Shown here: piece after piece, positions 6,687 to 7,557 of the stretch
Layout of the letters: every line of letters begins with the position of its first letter
Position numbering within the stretch: position 1 is the stretch's first letter
Assembly: GCA_003979035.1 (NCBI GenBank)
Contig: RXOA01000130.1
Coordinates: forward strand, 1 to 7,557
Direction of reading: 5' to 3'
Length of the DNA stretch: 7,557 bases
DNA from: Candidatus Bipolaricaulota bacterium
GTDB taxonomy: Bacteria; Bipolaricaulota; Bipolaricaulia; UBA7950; UBA9294
Notes under the pieces: model-generated
The model's database searches: none
What the model was told of the DNA's origin: nothing
Seen by the model: the letters and a program-made list of their open reading frames with translations, nothing else
Translations under genes and position numbers: made by a program

Positions 6687-6690
6687 TCGG

Positions 6691-7557
6691 ATGGATAGGA
6701 AGCGTGTCTTGGTCTGTAGCGCGTGGCCGTACGCATCGGGGATCCCGCACTTAGGGAATCTCGTGTCGTCTTTGCTCTCCGGCGATGTCTTCACCCGCTA
6801 CTACCGAATGCGCGGCCATGATGTTCTCTATGTCTCCGGAACCGACGCCCACGGAACACGCATCGAGTTTGAGGCGAACCAGCTCGGCATCCCACCTGTT
6901 GAATTGGCCCGGAGAACGCACGAGCGGATCCTTGAGATTCTCGACGGATTCGGCATTGAATTCGATTGCTACACCACGACTGAGTCTCCGGTCCATTATC
7001 AATTCGTTCGCGATATCTATCAGCGGATGGACGCCGAAGGATACATCGTCTCCAAGGTAGAGGCGCGTGCCTTCTGCCGGCATGACAAGAAGTTCCTCGC
7101 CGATCGGTTCATTCAAGGAACATGCCCTCGCTGCGGCGCCGATCGTGCGCTTGGAAATCAATGCGATGCTTGCGGATCGATTCTTGAGCCGGAAGAGCTC
7201 GTCAATCCGCAGTGCAGCATCTGCGGGCGTCAAGAAGTGGAATTCCGAGAGACCACGCACTGGTATCTCGATCTGAAGCGCCTGGCGCCTGCTCTGCATG
7301 CCTACGTAGACGAACGTGGATTCCAGGGCAATGTTGCTGCGTTCACCGAACAGATGATCCGCGACGGCCTGCGCCCGCGCGCCATGACCCGTGACATCGA
7401 GTGGGGGATCCCCGCGCCATTCGAGGGCGCGCAAGGCAAGGTCATCTACGTGTGGGGGGAGGCGGCGCTCGGCTATGTTTCGGCCACGATCGAGCACTTC
7501 AAGGGCGACGACGCGTGGCGACAGTACTGGTTCGGCGATGATGTCTATCAGATCTAC
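6691..7557 (+). CDS. metG: Methionyl-tRNA synthetase, N-terminal 289 residues (3' partial)
   Basis: This class I synthetase charges tRNA(Met) with methionine in the cytoplasm. The frame stays open to the last base, so the KMSKS loop and anticodon-binding domain lie outside the window. The HIGH-type motif is P19-H-L-G-N23. 'VSGTDAHGT' follows, with D52 at the same number as E. coli D52. The first zinc knuckle is C145-X2-C148-X9-C158-X2-C161, identical in numbering to E. coli. A further C175-X2-C178 downstream and C129 with H131 upstream suggest the second zinc knuckle of archaeal and eukaryotic enzymes, although the usual upstream CXXC is here C-R-H-D. The methionine-pocket motif reads W255-G-E-A-A-L-G-Y262 instead of the E. 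coli W-L-D-A-P-I-G-Y. The start is supported by AGGAGA and the promoter upstream. Identification is very sure. Confidence 0.97.
   Translation, partial: MDRKRVLVCSAWPYASGIPHLGNLVSSLLSGDVFTRYYRMRGHDVLYVSGTDAHGTRIEFEANQLGIPPVELARRTHERILEILDGFGIEFDCYTTTESPVHYQFVRDIYQRMDAEGYIVSKVEARAFCRHDKKFLADRFIQGTCPRCGADRALGNQCDACGSILEPEELVNPQCSICGRQEVEFRETTHWYLDLKRLAPALHAYVDERGFQGNVAAFTEQMIRDGLRPRAMTRDIEWGIPAPFEGAQGKVIYVWGEAALGYVSATIEHFKGDDAWRQYWFGDDVYQIY

Larger units (their letters stand above)
6515..6690. promoter_or_regulatory. Divergent intergenic region
   Basis: This 176-bp spacer lies between the 5' ends of the sulfur-carrier gene (-) and methionyl-tRNA synthetase (+). It holds both Shine-Dalgarno sites, a strong AT-rich promoter core near 6600-6611, and two small hairpins in the plus-strand leader. 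I see no open frame of coding character in it. Confidence 0.7.

Noticed and set aside
6617..6690. T-box riboswitch before metG, because the leader contains an AAGGTGGTC stretch
   Set aside because: The leader is only about 74 bases, lacks the specifier stem and terminator, and the stretch does not match the T-box consensus well.
6751..7497. Minus-strand open frame of 248 codons antisense to methionyl-tRNA synthetase
   Set aside because: The plus strand encodes unmistakable MetRS motifs; long antisense frames over GC-rich synthetase genes are common shadows.
1..7557. CRISPR array, insertion sequence, tRNA or phage-type genes
   Set aside because: No regularly spaced repeats, transposase motifs, terminal inverted repeats or tRNA-like cloverleaf were found on either strand.

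Overview
The window looks like chromosomal DNA of a GC-rich (roughly 60%), Gram-negative-type bacterium. Two adjacent genes encode predicted outer-membrane beta-barrel proteins, both ending in the terminal phenylalanine typical of such barrels. The divergence of these proteins, and a methionyl-tRNA synthetase with extra zinc-knuckle cysteines (a feature best known from archaea and eukaryotes), suggest a poorly sampled phylum. I cannot name it from sequence alone. I see no mobile element, CRISPR array, tRNA or rRNA.

Layout. Positions 3-758 (+) hold the C-terminal 251 residues of a PorV/PorQ-like (UPF0164-like) outer-membrane protein cut by the window edge. Closely following is a giant exported protein (about 785-5404, +, about 1539 residues). 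It has a signal peptide, a cadherin-like/Ig-like domain, a long beta-rich region with an 'NGrxLxxGxxY' element resembling those in SprA-type surface proteins, a roughly seven-bladed beta-propeller, and a C-terminal beta-barrel. After a 21-bp gap comes a MoeB/ThiF-type E1-like adenylyltransferase (5426-6187, +). A hairpin at 6194-6228 separates it from a convergent MoaD/ThiS-like ubiquitin-fold sulfur carrier ending in GG (6239-6514, -). A 176-bp divergent spacer carries a good sigma70-type promoter whose -10 element can be read in both directions. It leads right into methionyl-tRNA synthetase (6691 to window end, +, partial).

How the genes fit together. The first two genes probably form a co-expressed outer-membrane unit. 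A PorV-like protein beside a giant barrel recalls the PorV-SprA pair of the type IX secretion system, but this is an analogy, not an identification. The E1-like enzyme and the small GG-ended protein have the right features to be an activating enzyme and its sulfur-carrier substrate, serving molybdopterin, thiamine, cysteine or tRNA-thiolation chemistry. The sequence does not decide which. The E1-like gene seems to be read as the last gene of the outer-membrane operon, which is an odd combination.
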